Virus record (IMG/VR): IMGVR_UViG_3300006919_000414
Coordinates: 1-24,649 of that record
DNA: 24,649 bases
DNA from: a virus
Direction: 5' to 3' (one strand)
Shown here: piece after piece, positions 1-7,731 of the stretch
Layout of the letters: each line of letters starts with the position of its first letter
How positions within the stretch are numbered: position 1 is the first letter of the stretch
Position numbers and translations under genes: made by a program
Notes under the pieces: model-generated
The model's database searches: none
Seen by the model: the letters and a program-made list of their open reading frames with translations, nothing else
What the model was told of the DNA's origin: nothing

Positions 1-60
1 AATTTCTTTTAGTATGTCTTTGTTATTTAAATAGTTAACTGGTTTTTTTGCAACTGCCAT
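1..60 (-). CDS. 5' end of a leftward gene of unknown function (partial)
   Basis: On the minus strand an ATG at 60-58 opens a frame that stays open to the window edge, 20 codons. The peptide begins MAVAKKPVNYLNNKDILKEI, a basic, Asn-rich start. A good Shine-Dalgarno (GAGGA, plus-strand 67-71) lies 6 bases upstream of the ATG, which supports a real start. The opening resembles short conserved early/middle proteins of T4-like marine phages, but I cannot name it. It is divergent from the tail block and probably marks the border between the structural module and another gene block. Confidence 0.7.
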   Translation of the reverse strand, partial: MAVAKKPVNYLNNKDILKEI

Positions 61-83
61 TAAAGTTCCTCTTTGTTGTTGTT

Positions 84-100
84 AATCTTATTGCAAGATT
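84..100. repeat. Perfect 6-bp inverted repeat in the leftward leader
   Basis: AATCTT (84-89) and AAGATT (95-100) are exact reverse complements separated by ATTGC. In a leftward transcript this would form a weak stem-loop about 24 bases before the start codon at 60. It could be an operator or a leader hairpin. The stem is short and A/T rich, so chance cannot be excluded. Confidence 0.35.
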
Positions 101-111
101 GGTATACAAGA

Positions 112-140
112 AGTATACGCATTGCTAACGATGAAAGCAA
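112..140 (-). promoter_or_regulatory. Possible sigma-70-type leftward promoter
   Basis: Read on the minus strand, TTGCTT (plus 140-135) is followed after exactly 17 bases by TATACT (plus 117-112). The -10 matches TATAAT at five of six positions and the -35 matches TTGACA at three of six. Its position would give a leader of roughly 45 bases for the gene starting at 60. The -10 overlaps one of two GTATAC palindromes, so those could be an operator. This is assigned by motif only. Confidence 0.4.
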
Positions 141-150
141 GTGTAACGGG

Positions 151-170
151 TAAAAAAATGCGGTTTTTTG
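151..170. terminator. A/T-stem hairpin upstream of late promoter box
   Basis: A run of As (152-158) then T pairs with GTTTTTT (163-169) around a GCG triloop, giving a U-tract hairpin. The same layout recurs at 8205-8220, again just before a GATAAATA box. It looks like a weak intrinsic terminator, or a bidirectional one because the stem is almost symmetric. Here there is no upstream rightward gene to end, so it may instead stop leftward transcripts or insulate the promoter. Confidence 0.4.
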
Positions 171-175
171 GTTTC

Positions 176-183
176 GATAAATA
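176..183 (+). promoter_or_regulatory. T4-type late promoter box (rightward)
   Basis: GATAAATA followed by TAT matches the late-promoter -10 form NATAAATA described for T4-like phages (T4 consensus TATAAATA), which needs no -35. It lies 64 bases before the GTG of the first structural gene and would start transcripts near 190-195. The same 11-base string GATAAATATAT occurs before gp6 at 8228, which supports a real signal. Confidence 0.7.
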
Positions 184-198
184 TATCATGTAGCAAAC

Positions 199-206
199 TA
201 TTTATC
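199..206 (-). promoter_or_regulatory. T4-type late promoter box (leftward)
   Basis: The plus strand reads TATTTATC, so the minus strand reads GATAAATA, identical over 8 bases to the rightward box at 176-183. A leftward transcript would begin near 185-190 and cross both the rightward box and the 151-170 hairpin before reaching the gene starting at 60. The two boxes are 15 bases apart and face each other, so their complexes would probably compete. Confidence 0.5.
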
Positions 207-247
207 ATACATGAATATGAGCATAAGAATAAACGGAGAACCACTAC

Positions 248-1012
248 GTGACAGATCCAACTACTAACACAGACGGTTTCAATGCCGCCGCTGATTGGCG
301 TGTAAGAATGAAACTAGGCGATGATGCTTATTATCTTTATAAGAACGCAAACGTGCCTGGCATTCTGAAACCCTTAATAGCAACTGACGGAGTTGTTTTC
401 CCCTACACACCTCAAATTAATGTAGCATATACTGCGTCATATGATTCTGTTGGCCCGACTCATAGTAACTATAAAATACATCACTATCAAAATAGTGCAG
501 TAGACAATATTTCTATCACAGCAGACTTTACTTGTCAGGACACGTTTGAAGCAAACTATCTATTGGCATGTATCCACTTTTTTAAATCTATGACCAAGAT
601 GTTTTATGGACAAGATCAAAACCCTAAAATTGGAACTCCTCCCCCGGTGGCATTTTTGTTTGGATTAGGTGCGTTTCAATTTAATAATCACCCGCTAATT
701 ATTACTAACTTTCAGTACAATTTGCCCAAAGACGTTGACTATATTCGTGCAACCAATACAGCAGATGCGACAGACACTAGTACGTTAGCATTGATTGGAG
801 GACAACTGGAACCAGGCGGAACTAGACCAGTTGCAACATTTACAGATACGCAGGATCAAAAAATTACATATGTTCCTACAAAAATAACATTAACAATTAC
901 TTGTTTACCAGTCGTTAGCAGGAATGACATCAGTAACAGATTTAGTCTCAAAGACTATGCTTCAGGAAATCTAATGATAGGTGATCAAGGTACTAACCCG
1001 GGATTATGGTAA
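248..1012 (+). CDS. Tail-tube cap/initiator-like baseplate protein
   Basis: This 254-residue protein has no signal peptide or membrane segment. The layout recalls the contractile-tail tube-initiator/cap proteins (T4 gp54/gp48). An N-terminal strand region with FPYTPQI near residue 51 is followed by a helix about residues 95-120 (DTFEANYLLACIHFFKSM). Then come a PPPVAFLFG strand, a segment like NHPLIITNFQYNLPKDVDYI, and a closing beta strand plus SRNDISNRFSLKDYA. T4 gp48 and gp54 share this helix, strand and 'FNGVPV..IQ..' order in their C-terminal halves but are longer (about 320-365). The start is GTG: an in-frame TAA at 230-232 excludes longer forms, GGAG at 235-238 sits 9 bases upstream, and the next in-frame ATG (308) lacks a site. 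The stop overlaps the next ATG as TAATG. The family assignment is from pattern memory; any tail structural role is safer. Confidence 0.6.
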   Translation: MTDPTTNTDGFNAAADWRVRMKLGDDAYYLYKNANVPGILKPLIATDGVVFPYTPQINVAYTASYDSVGPTHSNYKIHHYQNSAVDNISITADFTCQDTFEANYLLACIHFFKSMTKMFYGQDQNPKIGTPPPVAFLFGLGAFQFNNHPLIITNFQYNLPKDVDYIRATNTADATDTSTLALIGGQLEPGGTRPVATFTDTQDQKITYVPTKITLTITCLPVVSRNDISNRFSLKDYASGNLMIGDQGTNPGLW

Positions 1013-1095
1013 TGGCACAGCAACAACAGCAACAACGACCACAGGTTGATAAAGAAAAAATAAAAGAACAAGCACAGGATAGAAAAAATGCCTAA
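1012..1095 (+). CDS. Possible 27-residue Gln-rich microprotein
   Basis: ATG at 1012 overlaps the previous stop (TAATG), and the frame ends in TAA at 1093-1095, 8 bases inside gp53. The peptide starts MAQQQQQQRPQ and continues with a charged Lys/Glu/Gln helix-like stretch. It fills the whole gap between two genes. The double overlap suggests translational coupling, as if ribosomes pass from the tube protein to gp53 through it. There is no independent Shine-Dalgarno. It could instead be a Gln-rich tail of the upstream protein lost by a frameshift, or just a re-initiation relay. The sequence matches nothing I recognise. Confidence 0.4.
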   Translation: MAQQQQQQRPQVDKEKIKEQAQDRKNA

Positions 1096-1402
1096 TAATA
1101 TATATCCAAAAACAAGTCCATATAGAAAAGCATCTGTAGTAAATGACCAGTACTTAGACATTATGGATCCATATACTACTATTCCTAAAAATCCTAGTGA
1201 TGCAGAGTTTGAGATAACTCCTCAATATGAATATCGACCTGATATGTTAGCACAGCATTTATATGGAGATTCTAAATTATGGTGGGTATTTGCCGCACGT
1301 AATCCAAATAAATTAGGACCAGACCCGATGTTTAATATGGTATCGGGCTTAAAAATATATGTGCCTACATTAGACACATTAAGAGCAGTGTTAGGAATAT
1401 AA
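1088..1402 (+). CDS. gp53: gp53-like baseplate wedge protein (short form)
   Basis: This 104-residue protein carries the hallmark of T4 gp53, a wedge component that helps lock wedges into the hexagonal baseplate. Residues about 47-70 read YEYRPDMLAQHLYGDSKLWW, then NPNKLGPDPM and a GLKIYVPT end. This is the LysM-like fold known from the gp53 family (YRPD..A...YGD..LWW....N....DP......G..I..P). T4 gp53 is about 196 residues, so this is essentially the conserved domain with a short N-terminal arm (residues 1-40) containing DIMDPYTTIPKNP. The start follows AGGA (1076-1079) with a suitable spacer. The stop overlaps the next start as TAATG, so the hub gene is probably coupled. The family call is firm. 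Confidence 0.9.
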   Translation: MPNNIYPKTSPYRKASVVNDQYLDIMDPYTTIPKNPSDAEFEITPQYEYRPDMLAQHLYGDSKLWWVFAARNPNKLGPDPMFNMVSGLKIYVPTLDTLRAVLGI

Positions 1403-3570
1403 TGCCAAGTCCAACAGACGCACCAGGTAGACGATTAAAAAATCCATTAGGGTCATTGTCTTCCTATACATATCAACTTTCACTGTATATGATTACACCG
1501 GATGCATACGATGCTTTTGTAGCGTCCGGTAGAAAAGATATTAATGCATTAGCAAATGCGGTAGCAGGTTCTAATGCAGATGTTGGAGCATATCTAATTG
1601 CACAGTCAGGTGGTGTCAACAACAGTTATGATAAAAGAGCACCAGAATTTGATACAGATTTTTATATAGATAATTTAAAAATTAAACAAGCCATCGGCGC
1701 AGACGCTACACAATCATCAACTAATGCATATGATATTTCTTTTACAATCACAGAACCATATGGATTTTCGTTTATTACTAAATTACGTAGGGCAAACGAA
1801 GCCATGGTTAACTACTATCAACAAACTGCATATGCACAAGGTGGACCAACAAACCCATCAAGGCAGTTCTTTATTGTTGGTTTACGATTTTTAGGATATG
1901 ACAAAAACGGAAATATTGCTACAGGCAAAACAGATTTTGAAGGATCTGATATAGATTCAGTAGCAGGAGAAAGCGACTGGTTATTTCAAAGTTATTATGA
2001 TGTTAACATTATAGGAATTAAATTCAGAATTGAAGGTTCTTCTGTTACTTATAATGTAAGTTGTGCGGCAGTATCTCCTAACGAAGCGTTTGGTGTAAAA
2101 AGGGGAAGACTTCTAGCAGATCGAACAATTACTGCGTCTACGTTCCGCGAAGCCCTCGGGGTCGTTTTTAATCAAACCACAGATGCAGTTGAAACTGTTA
2201 ATGACAACGGTCTTTTTGCACAAATGAACCAGCATCAAACTAATTTAGTAACACAAGGGGCATTAACATATGCAAATGAATACATAGCAGAATTTATAGG
2301 CCCAGACGGAGTCGCACTTGAAACAGCACAACTAATAACCCCTGAAGATGTTGACAAAGGTAAGTGGCCAGGAGCAGATATTGACAACGCATATGAATCA
2401 ACAGACGAAAACTCTGCTACTCAAACTCCAGACAACACGAAACGAACTATTACATTTTCTCAAGGAACGTCTTTGATTGAAGTATTTGATGAACTAATTA
2501 AAGGGAGTACATATTTAAGAGATGCATTAAAAGTAGTGTATGATAATAATCCAACTCCTGATGTCAGCAGAGAACAAGGAGAAAATGCACCTGCCGCAAA
2601 TAAACCTGTTTCTTGGTATCATGTAACTCCGCAAATTTATAATGCTAGATGGGATCCAAAAATTGCAGATTGGGCATACGTTACAAAATATAAATTTGAA
2701 ACATACCAAACACCAGTTATACGATCATCAACAGTTAATCCGGGCATGGACTATTACGGTCCTCATAAAAGATATCAATATTGGTACACCGGTGAAAATA
2801 GAGAAATATTAGAATACTCTCAACAGTTAGATAATCTATATTACAACGAAGTTTTAGGGACCACGCCTGATGCTGACGGAGTGGGTACAGGCGGAGATAC
2901 AGATGTGCCTAGCGTACCCGGACAACCAACGCCCGAACCATCGTTTAATAGTGTAGGTGGAGGTAGAGAAGCACAAAATAATTATGTGACAAGTTTGTAT
3001 TCTCCAGATGCTTATGCAACTGCAAAAATCAAAATATTAGGCGATCCTGATTTCTTGGCATCAGATTCAAGGGAAAACGTAGTATATACTAGATTTTACG
3101 GAGACGACGGGTTTAGAGTAAATGCTAACGGTGGTCAAGTATTTTTTGAAATTGATTTCAAAGAAGCAGTTGATTATGATACTGGAACTGGACCCAACGG
3201 AGAAACCGGCGTATTAGATATTAATGACTCTATATTATTCTTTGAATATCCCAACAATGTTGCTAATACTATTGTAGGTGTTAGTTATAGAATAGTAACT
3301 ATTACAAGTAACTTTTCGGAAGGAAAGTTTACACAAGATATAGAGGCTGTTATAAATACATTCCCAGATTCAGATGCTTGTGAAAATGACGGCGATAGAG
3401 AAGAAAGACATGGACAGCAAAGAATGATGAACCGAACAGAGTCTGGAAGAACAGGAACAGCATCTACTGGATTCCGAACGGATCAAACTATTGATCAGCG
3501 AGGCGTTACCGGTGTAACTAATGGTAACTCTCCAAGACTAACAAATACTTCTGATGATGATGCAGGTTAA
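1402..3570 (+). CDS. Baseplate hub candidate, gp27-like
   Basis: This 722-residue soluble protein lies directly before the gp5-type spike, where a hub adaptor is expected. Residues 20-130 hold strands (YTYQLSLYMITP; YDISFTITEPYGFSFITKLRRANE) like a tube-domain fold. Residues 150-240 continue with RQFFIVGLRFLGY and YYDVNIIGIKFRIEG. A helical middle (about 240-400) precedes KYKFETYQTPV (429-439) and HKRYQYWYTGENREIL (455-470), a motif I associate with gp27-type hub proteins, whose trimer joins the tail tube to the spike. A Pro/Gly linker (about 488-525) leads to KIKILGDPDFL (542-552), typical of hub beta domains, and a polar Arg/Asp/Gly-rich tail. T4 gp27 is 391 residues, so this is nearly twice as long, with the middle and linker added. 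The start overlaps the gp53 stop. A structural role is nearly certain; the hub identity is moderately so. Confidence 0.65.
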   Translation: MPSPTDAPGRRLKNPLGSLSSYTYQLSLYMITPDAYDAFVASGRKDINALANAVAGSNADVGAYLIAQSGGVNNSYDKRAPEFDTDFYIDNLKIKQAIGADATQSSTNAYDISFTITEPYGFSFITKLRRANEAMVNYYQQTAYAQGGPTNPSRQFFIVGLRFLGYDKNGNIATGKTDFEGSDIDSVAGESDWLFQSYYDVNIIGIKFRIEGSSVTYNVSCAAVSPNEAFGVKRGRLLADRTITASTFREALGVVFNQTTDAVETVNDNGLFAQMNQHQTNLVTQGALTYANEYIAEFIGPDGVALETAQLITPEDVDKGKWPGADIDNAYESTDENSATQTPDNTKRTITFSQGTSLIEVFDELIKGSTYLRDALKVVYDNNPTPDVSREQGENAPAANKPVSWYHVTPQIYNARWDPKIADWAYVTKYKFETYQTPVIRSSTVNPGMDYYGPHKRYQYWYTGENREILEYSQQLDNLYYNEVLGTTPDADGVGTGGDTDVPSVPGQPTPEPSFNSVGGGREAQNNYVTSLYSPDAYATAKIKILGDPDFLASDSRENVVYTRFYGDDGFRVNANGGQVFFEIDFKEAVDYDTGTGPNGETGVLDINDSILFFEYPNNVANTIVGVSYRIVTITSNFSEGKFTQDIEAVINTFPDSDACENDGDREERHGQQRMMNRTESGRTGTASTGFRTDQTIDQRGVTGVTNGNSPRLTNTSDDDAG

Positions 3571-3572
3571 TT

Positions 3573-6500
3573 ATGAGTAGAAATGTTTTTAAGCCTAAAG
3601 GCAAACTAAGAAAATACGAACCAGGCGCCGGCGTAGCGACAGTTAAAAATGTTCCTATCATTGCAACTGTAATGGATAACATTGATCCTACAAATTCAGG
3701 TAAGTTATTTGTTTTTCCAAGTGAGTCTATGGATAAAGCATCACAAGACAGAGATACTTGGATTCCAGTTAGAAGATTACACACATTCTTTGGTTCAGTA
3801 AGACCAACTGCAAGTGCAACACAAACTACTGATAATAGTGGCAACGTAACAGCATCAGAATATGGACAGTATGTAGGCAATCCTAGTTCTTATGGTCAAT
3901 GGAACGCACCACCTGATATAGGTACAAAAGTAATATGTATTTTTGTCAACGGTGATTTAAATTATGGTTTTTATATAGGTGCTGTGCCCGATCCAGACGA
4001 ACTGCAAATGGTTCCTGCAATTGGATCTTCAGATAATATTATTGCAAACGAAGGCGAAGCGGCAAGTTATGGCGGGGCAACTACACTTCCTGTCACAAAT
4101 ATAAACACAAACAATAAAGGAGTTGCAGACTCACCGGATTACTTATCTGCGGCAAAACCTATTCACAGTTATGCCGCATCTATTATGCAACAGCAAGGTA
4201 TTCTTAGAGATAGAATCAGAGGACCTATCGGTTCTAGTGCATCACGTGAAGCAACAAGTAGAGTGGGTTGGGGTGTAAGTACTCCTGGTAGACCTATTTA
4301 TGAAGGCGGATACACTGATGGCGGCAATAACTCACTGGCATCAAAAATTAATGAAAAACAAAAAGCCGCTTCCGGAGACAATACAGAGTATAACGATTTT
4401 AATACTTCTATGCGTGTTGTTGCACGTAGAGGTGGTCATTCACTTGTTATGGATGACGGAGACATTATCGGTAGAGATCAATTAATTAGATTGCGTACAG
4501 CATTAGGTCATCAAATATTAATGAGTGATGATGGTCAAGTATTGATGATACTACATTCTAACGGTCAATCTTATATCGAATTAGGTAAGGAAGGCACAGT
4601 AGATATTTTTGGTACTAACTCTATTAACTTAAGAACACAAGGTGATTTAAATTTACATGCAGACAATAATTTAAACATACATGCAGGCAAAGATATTAAT
4701 ATCAACGCCCAAGAAAATATACATGTCAATTCTCTCAAAAAATACACTCAGCGTGTAGGAGAAGCATATGAGTTGCATGGTTTACAAAATTTATTATTTA
4801 AATCTGATCAAAATATAGGCATGGAGTCTGCTGGTAAATGGTCAGGTAAATCCGGCGGAGAAGCATATATTAATGGAGCAAAAGTTCATTTAAATGACGG
4901 TGAATCAGGCATAACACCTGTAGCAGTAGAACCTATTACAGTTGTGCAACATCCGGACACCTTATTTGATGACGCAGTAGGTTGGGCAGCCGCACCTGGA
5001 AAATTAGAAAGTATTACATCACGTGCACCTGCACACTATCCATGGTTAATGGCAGGTCAGGGTGTTGATATAAATGTTGACCCGAGTGCAGAAAGTCAAT
5101 TACCAAAAGAACCAGCCAGTGATCTTTCTCAAAAAATTACAGACGCAGCCGCTGCCGGAGTCTCAGCACCCGGAGTATCAGATGCTACGATAACATCAGT
5201 ACCAGATACAGATCCAGTGTCAGGTGCATTAAACAAACAAGAAACAACAGCAGTGGTAGGTGGCATCGCCGCATTGGCTGCCGCAGGTCCAGCCGCAGCC
5301 GCAACTATAGCAACTAATACAGCAGGCGCAACACAATATACAGATCCATTAGGTGGTGCAATAACTGCGGCAGTTGGTGCATATGCACAAACACCGTCTC
5401 AATTAGCAGCCGGCGGAATATTAAAGCCTGGCGCGGATAAAATGATCAACACATTGATAGCCGCGGGTAGAGGAGTCGACCCCACAGATAAATTAAATCC
5501 CAATGCCTTAGTAGATTCAGCAGTGCAAACAATGATGCCACCGTCAGTGTTTACAGGTAAGGGCGGTGTCAATTCATTTAAAAATCTAGTTAGTAGCACA
5601 ACAGCACAAACTAAATCAGTTGTAACTAACTTACAAAAAGCACAAACTGTTTTAACAAAATCTAAAGTACTTACAGGTAAAGAAGGATCCGGTGGAATAA
5701 GTGGTGTGCTAACCGGAGCAGCCTCACTTTCAGCAGGTGGCGCCGCAGGTGGTAGATTTATGGGAGACTTTGTTAACGGCGCATCCACTCCAACTAATTT
5801 AGCGACCTTAGCAAAAACCGGTATTCGTCAAGGAACACAGGCAGCCATAAAAGCACAATTCGGAGGACCGTCTGGTGGCATAGCATCTTCATTGGCCGCT
5901 ATTACTGGCGCCGGGTTATTTGAATCCACTACACCTAACACAACAGAATTTTTTGGTAATTCTTTAGATACAAGAATAGGACCTGTTGCATCGGCATTTA
6001 AAACAATTACAAAAACATTTAAACCTATGCAGGCAAACACACCGCAAAATTTATCTCAGTTAGCAGGCGCCGGCAGAGCGGCTGTATCAGGATTAAGTCC
6101 TAGTAATTTGACTCGTAATAGTGTTGTGTTAATGGATGCTGCCAACCAAGTTCAGCGAGGATTGACCCCTGGCTTAGCATCTTCAGTAGCAACAGGTTTA
6201 GCAAATATGCCGGGTGGTAGTTCTATAGCAGGATTAACGGTAAACTCTGCAGGCGCTAAATTAACAGAAAATCTAAATCCAATGGTACAAGGATTAAGCA
6301 GCCAAGTTGCTGGCGCCGCAAATTCCAGCCTAATTGATAAATTTACACAAAAATTAGCAGTCCCGGCATTTAGCGGAACAGATGTAGGTGCAGTCGCTCC
6401 TAGTTCATTAGGTGGAATGTTAACCAATATTGGCACACAGGGAGGATTAACAAGTTCCTTTGTTTCTAGTGTTGGATCCCAAGCTCCGGTAGGAGAATTT

Positions 6501-7727
6501 GCCGCAACTGTTAAAGGAGCACTCAGATCATTAACATCAGCCTCGGGTGATTCTGCTAAATTACCAAGTATCGGTATCAATACATTTAACAGAGCCGGGC
6601 TTACAAGTCTTATTAATAACACAATAGGTCCTAATTTAGTACCTAGACCTAATTTATTAGGTTTTATAGACACCGGAGACATACAGAAAGCAATTGGTTT
6701 AGAAAGATCAAATCAAGCATTATTGACTGCACGAAACACAGTGTTAACAGCACAACAGGCTTTAGCAACAGCACAGTCAGCATACTCTGTTGCATTAGCA
6801 GATGGGTCAGACGCCGCGGCTGTTATAGCCGCTAAAGCGGCATACGACACTGCATATACTGCATACACAACAGCGGTTACAGCATATGAAGCGGCTGAAG
6901 AGGCTGCACCTACTGCTCCAAGTACAGGAACTCCGGTAACTGATCCTGCAATCGCTAAGATTAAACAAGCACAAGATCAAGTGAAGAATGCGGCAATAAA
7001 TGATACAAATCAAGTATATGGCAATAATACTTCAAGTGCGGCTGACACAATAGATCAACAAGAGGCGGTGGCTAACAACGTAGCATTATATAATTATTGG
7101 TTTGACTCACAGTTTAATGCATTTGACCCAAGAAATTACGACAGTGTTCATTCTAGTTATGCAAATAGTACGTCTCAATATTCAAGTGGTTTTGAAACGC
7201 AAAATATTGTCACCCCGAACGATTTCTCTGGAAAAGGGATAGTTACTAATTTAGATGAGATAACTGGCCTGTCTCTTTCATCAGGGCGCATATGGACCTA
7301 CACTCTCTCCCCCGGTGGCAAATGGTCCTCGACCGGATTTATCGGTGATAGTTCAGTACCTGGGTCAAGTTTAACGGTAGAAGACGGATGGTCCTACTCG
7401 GCCCAGGAGTATAGGGATAGGACATGGACAGCCGCAGATAATTTAACCGCATCAGGATATTGGGTGTTTAACGGAACTCAATTTGTGTGGATGCAAGGTC
7501 CGGTTAGTTCAAGTAATCCTTATTTAGATGAATTTAGTTGGTCACCTCCTGCAGATGAAGATGGAGCAAATGTAGAAGAAAACACAGTAGATGCTGTTGT
7601 TGGTGAAGATGAAAATCAAACAAATGACGAAGATGCAACTCCTCCTCCAGAAGATGAAAGCGATGATGGCGGTGGTGGTGGAGACCTCGATCAAAATGAT
7701 CCAAGAGACAACTTTGACAGTGCATAA
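3573..7727 (+). CDS. gp5: gp5/VgrG-like baseplate central spike, extended, no lysozyme domain
   Basis: This 1384-residue trimeric-spike protein should sit at the tip of the tail tube. Residues about 25-145 form the OB-fold of gp5/VgrG (ATVMDNIDPTNSGKLFVFP; YGQWNAPPDIGTKVICIFV; GFYIGAVPDP). About 285-340 is GGHSLVMDDGD and LRTALGHQILMSDDGQV, the stretch that leads into the spike helix. About 342-390 has short beta-helix repeats (LNLHADNNLNIHAGKDINI). The T4 lysozyme domain, which sits between OB-fold and helix, is missing. Then come some 900 residues rich in Ala, Gly, Thr and Ser, including hydrophobic Ala runs near 560-610, an Ala-rich coiled-coil-like stretch (about 1045-1112), a Trp/Tyr-rich module (about 1210-1320) encoded by GC-rich DNA, and a very acidic, Gly-rich C-terminus. 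The start is 2 bases after the hub stop. Spike identity is firm; the C-terminal roles are unknown. Confidence 0.9.
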   Translation: MSRNVFKPKGKLRKYEPGAGVATVKNVPIIATVMDNIDPTNSGKLFVFPSESMDKASQDRDTWIPVRRLHTFFGSVRPTASATQTTDNSGNVTASEYGQYVGNPSSYGQWNAPPDIGTKVICIFVNGDLNYGFYIGAVPDPDELQMVPAIGSSDNIIANEGEAASYGGATTLPVTNINTNNKGVADSPDYLSAAKPIHSYAASIMQQQGILRDRIRGPIGSSASREATSRVGWGVSTPGRPIYEGGYTDGGNNSLASKINEKQKAASGDNTEYNDFNTSMRVVARRGGHSLVMDDGDIIGRDQLIRLRTALGHQILMSDDGQVLMILHSNGQSYIELGKEGTVDIFGTNSINLRTQGDLNLHADNNLNIHAGKDININAQENIHVNSLKKYTQRVGEAYELHGLQNLLFKSDQNIGMESAGKWSGKSGGEAYINGAKVHLNDGESGITPVAVEPITVVQHPDTLFDDAVGWAAAPGKLESITSRAPAHYPWLMAGQGVDINVDPSAESQLPKEPASDLSQKITDAAAAGVSAPGVSDATITSVPDTDPVSGALNKQETTAVVGGIAALAAAGPAAAATIATNTAGATQYTDPLGGAITAAVGAYAQTPSQLAAGGILKPGADKMINTLIAAGRGVDPTDKLNPNALVDSAVQTMMPPSVFTGKGGVNSFKNLVSSTTAQTKSVVTNLQKAQTVLTKSKVLTGKEGSGGISGVLTGAASLSAGGAAGGRFMGDFVNGASTPTNLATLAKTGIRQGTQAAIKAQFGGPSGGIASSLAAITGAGLFESTTPNTTEFFGNSLDTRIGPVASAFKTITKTFKPMQANTPQNLSQLAGAGRAAVSGLSPSNLTRNSVVLMDAANQVQRGLTPGLASSVATGLANMPGGSSIAGLTVNSAGAKLTENLNPMVQGLSSQVAGAANSSLIDKFTQKLAVPAFSGTDVGAVAPSSLGGMLTNIGTQGGLTSSFVSSVGSQAPVGEFAATVKGALRSLTSASGDSAKLPSIGINTFNRAGLTSLINNTIGPNLVPRPNLLGFIDTGDIQKAIGLERSNQALLTARNTVLTAQQALATAQSAYSVALADGSDAAAVIAAKAAYDTAYTAYTTAVTAYEAAEEAAPTAPSTGTPVTDPAIAKIKQAQDQVKNAAINDTNQVYGNNTSSAADTIDQQEAVANNVALYNYWFDSQFNAFDPRNYDSVHSSYANSTSQYSSGFETQNIVTPNDFSGKGIVTNLDEITGLSLSSGRIWTYTLSPGGKWSSTGFIGDSSVPGSSLTVEDGWSYSAQEYRDRTWTAADNLTASGYWVFNGTQFVWMQGPVSSSNPYLDEFSWSPPADEDGANVEENTVDAVVGEDENQTNDEDATPPPEDESDDGGGGGDLDQNDPRDNFDSA
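7261..7440 (+). other. GC-rich island inside the spike gene
   Basis: I count 95 G/C in these 180 bases (53%), against 18 of 60 (30%) at 7081-7140 and 25 of 60 (42%) at 7441-7500. Codons also change: ctc, tcc, ccc and ggc appear in clusters that the rest of the gene avoids. The encoded residues (about 1230-1290) include WTYTLSPGGKWSSTGF and GWSYSAQEYRDRTW, a Trp/Tyr-rich segment unlike the Ala/Thr-rich surroundings. This fits a recently acquired module. Confidence 0.6.
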
Positions 7728-7731
7728 CGGG

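Larger units (their letters stand above)
61..247. promoter_or_regulatory. Divergent intergenic control region
   Basis: This 187-base gap separates the leftward gene from the rightward tail block. It holds an inverted repeat AATCTT/AAGATT (84-100), two GTATAC palindromes (102-107, 113-118), an A/T-stem hairpin (151-170), a rightward GATAAATA box (176-183) and a leftward one (206-199). No convincing gene lies inside it. It is the only sizeable non-coding stretch in the window, so control signals for both directions are probably concentrated here. Confidence 0.75.

Noticed and set aside
211-267. A 19-codon frame starting at ATG 211 and overlapping the first structural gene start
   Set aside because: No Shine-Dalgarno precedes it and its peptide has no feature; the GGAG at 235-238 is placed for the GTG at 248.
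308-310. In-frame ATG as alternative start of the 254-residue protein
   Set aside because: No ribosome site upstream, whereas GTG 248 has GGAG at the right distance.
3990-4430. A hidden lysozyme domain between the OB-fold and beta-helix of the spike
   Set aside because: Residues about 145-285 are polar, Gly/Ser/Arg-rich and show no Glu-Asp-Thr catalytic arrangement; the space is also slightly too short for the T4-type domain.
6152-6682. A 176-codon open frame on the minus strand, and similar ones at 5399-5788 and 20383-20757
   Set aside because: They lie opposite well-recognised rightward genes, have no ribosome site or promoter of their own, and their Pro/Leu/Ala-rich peptides are what the antisense of Gly/Ala/Thr codons gives.
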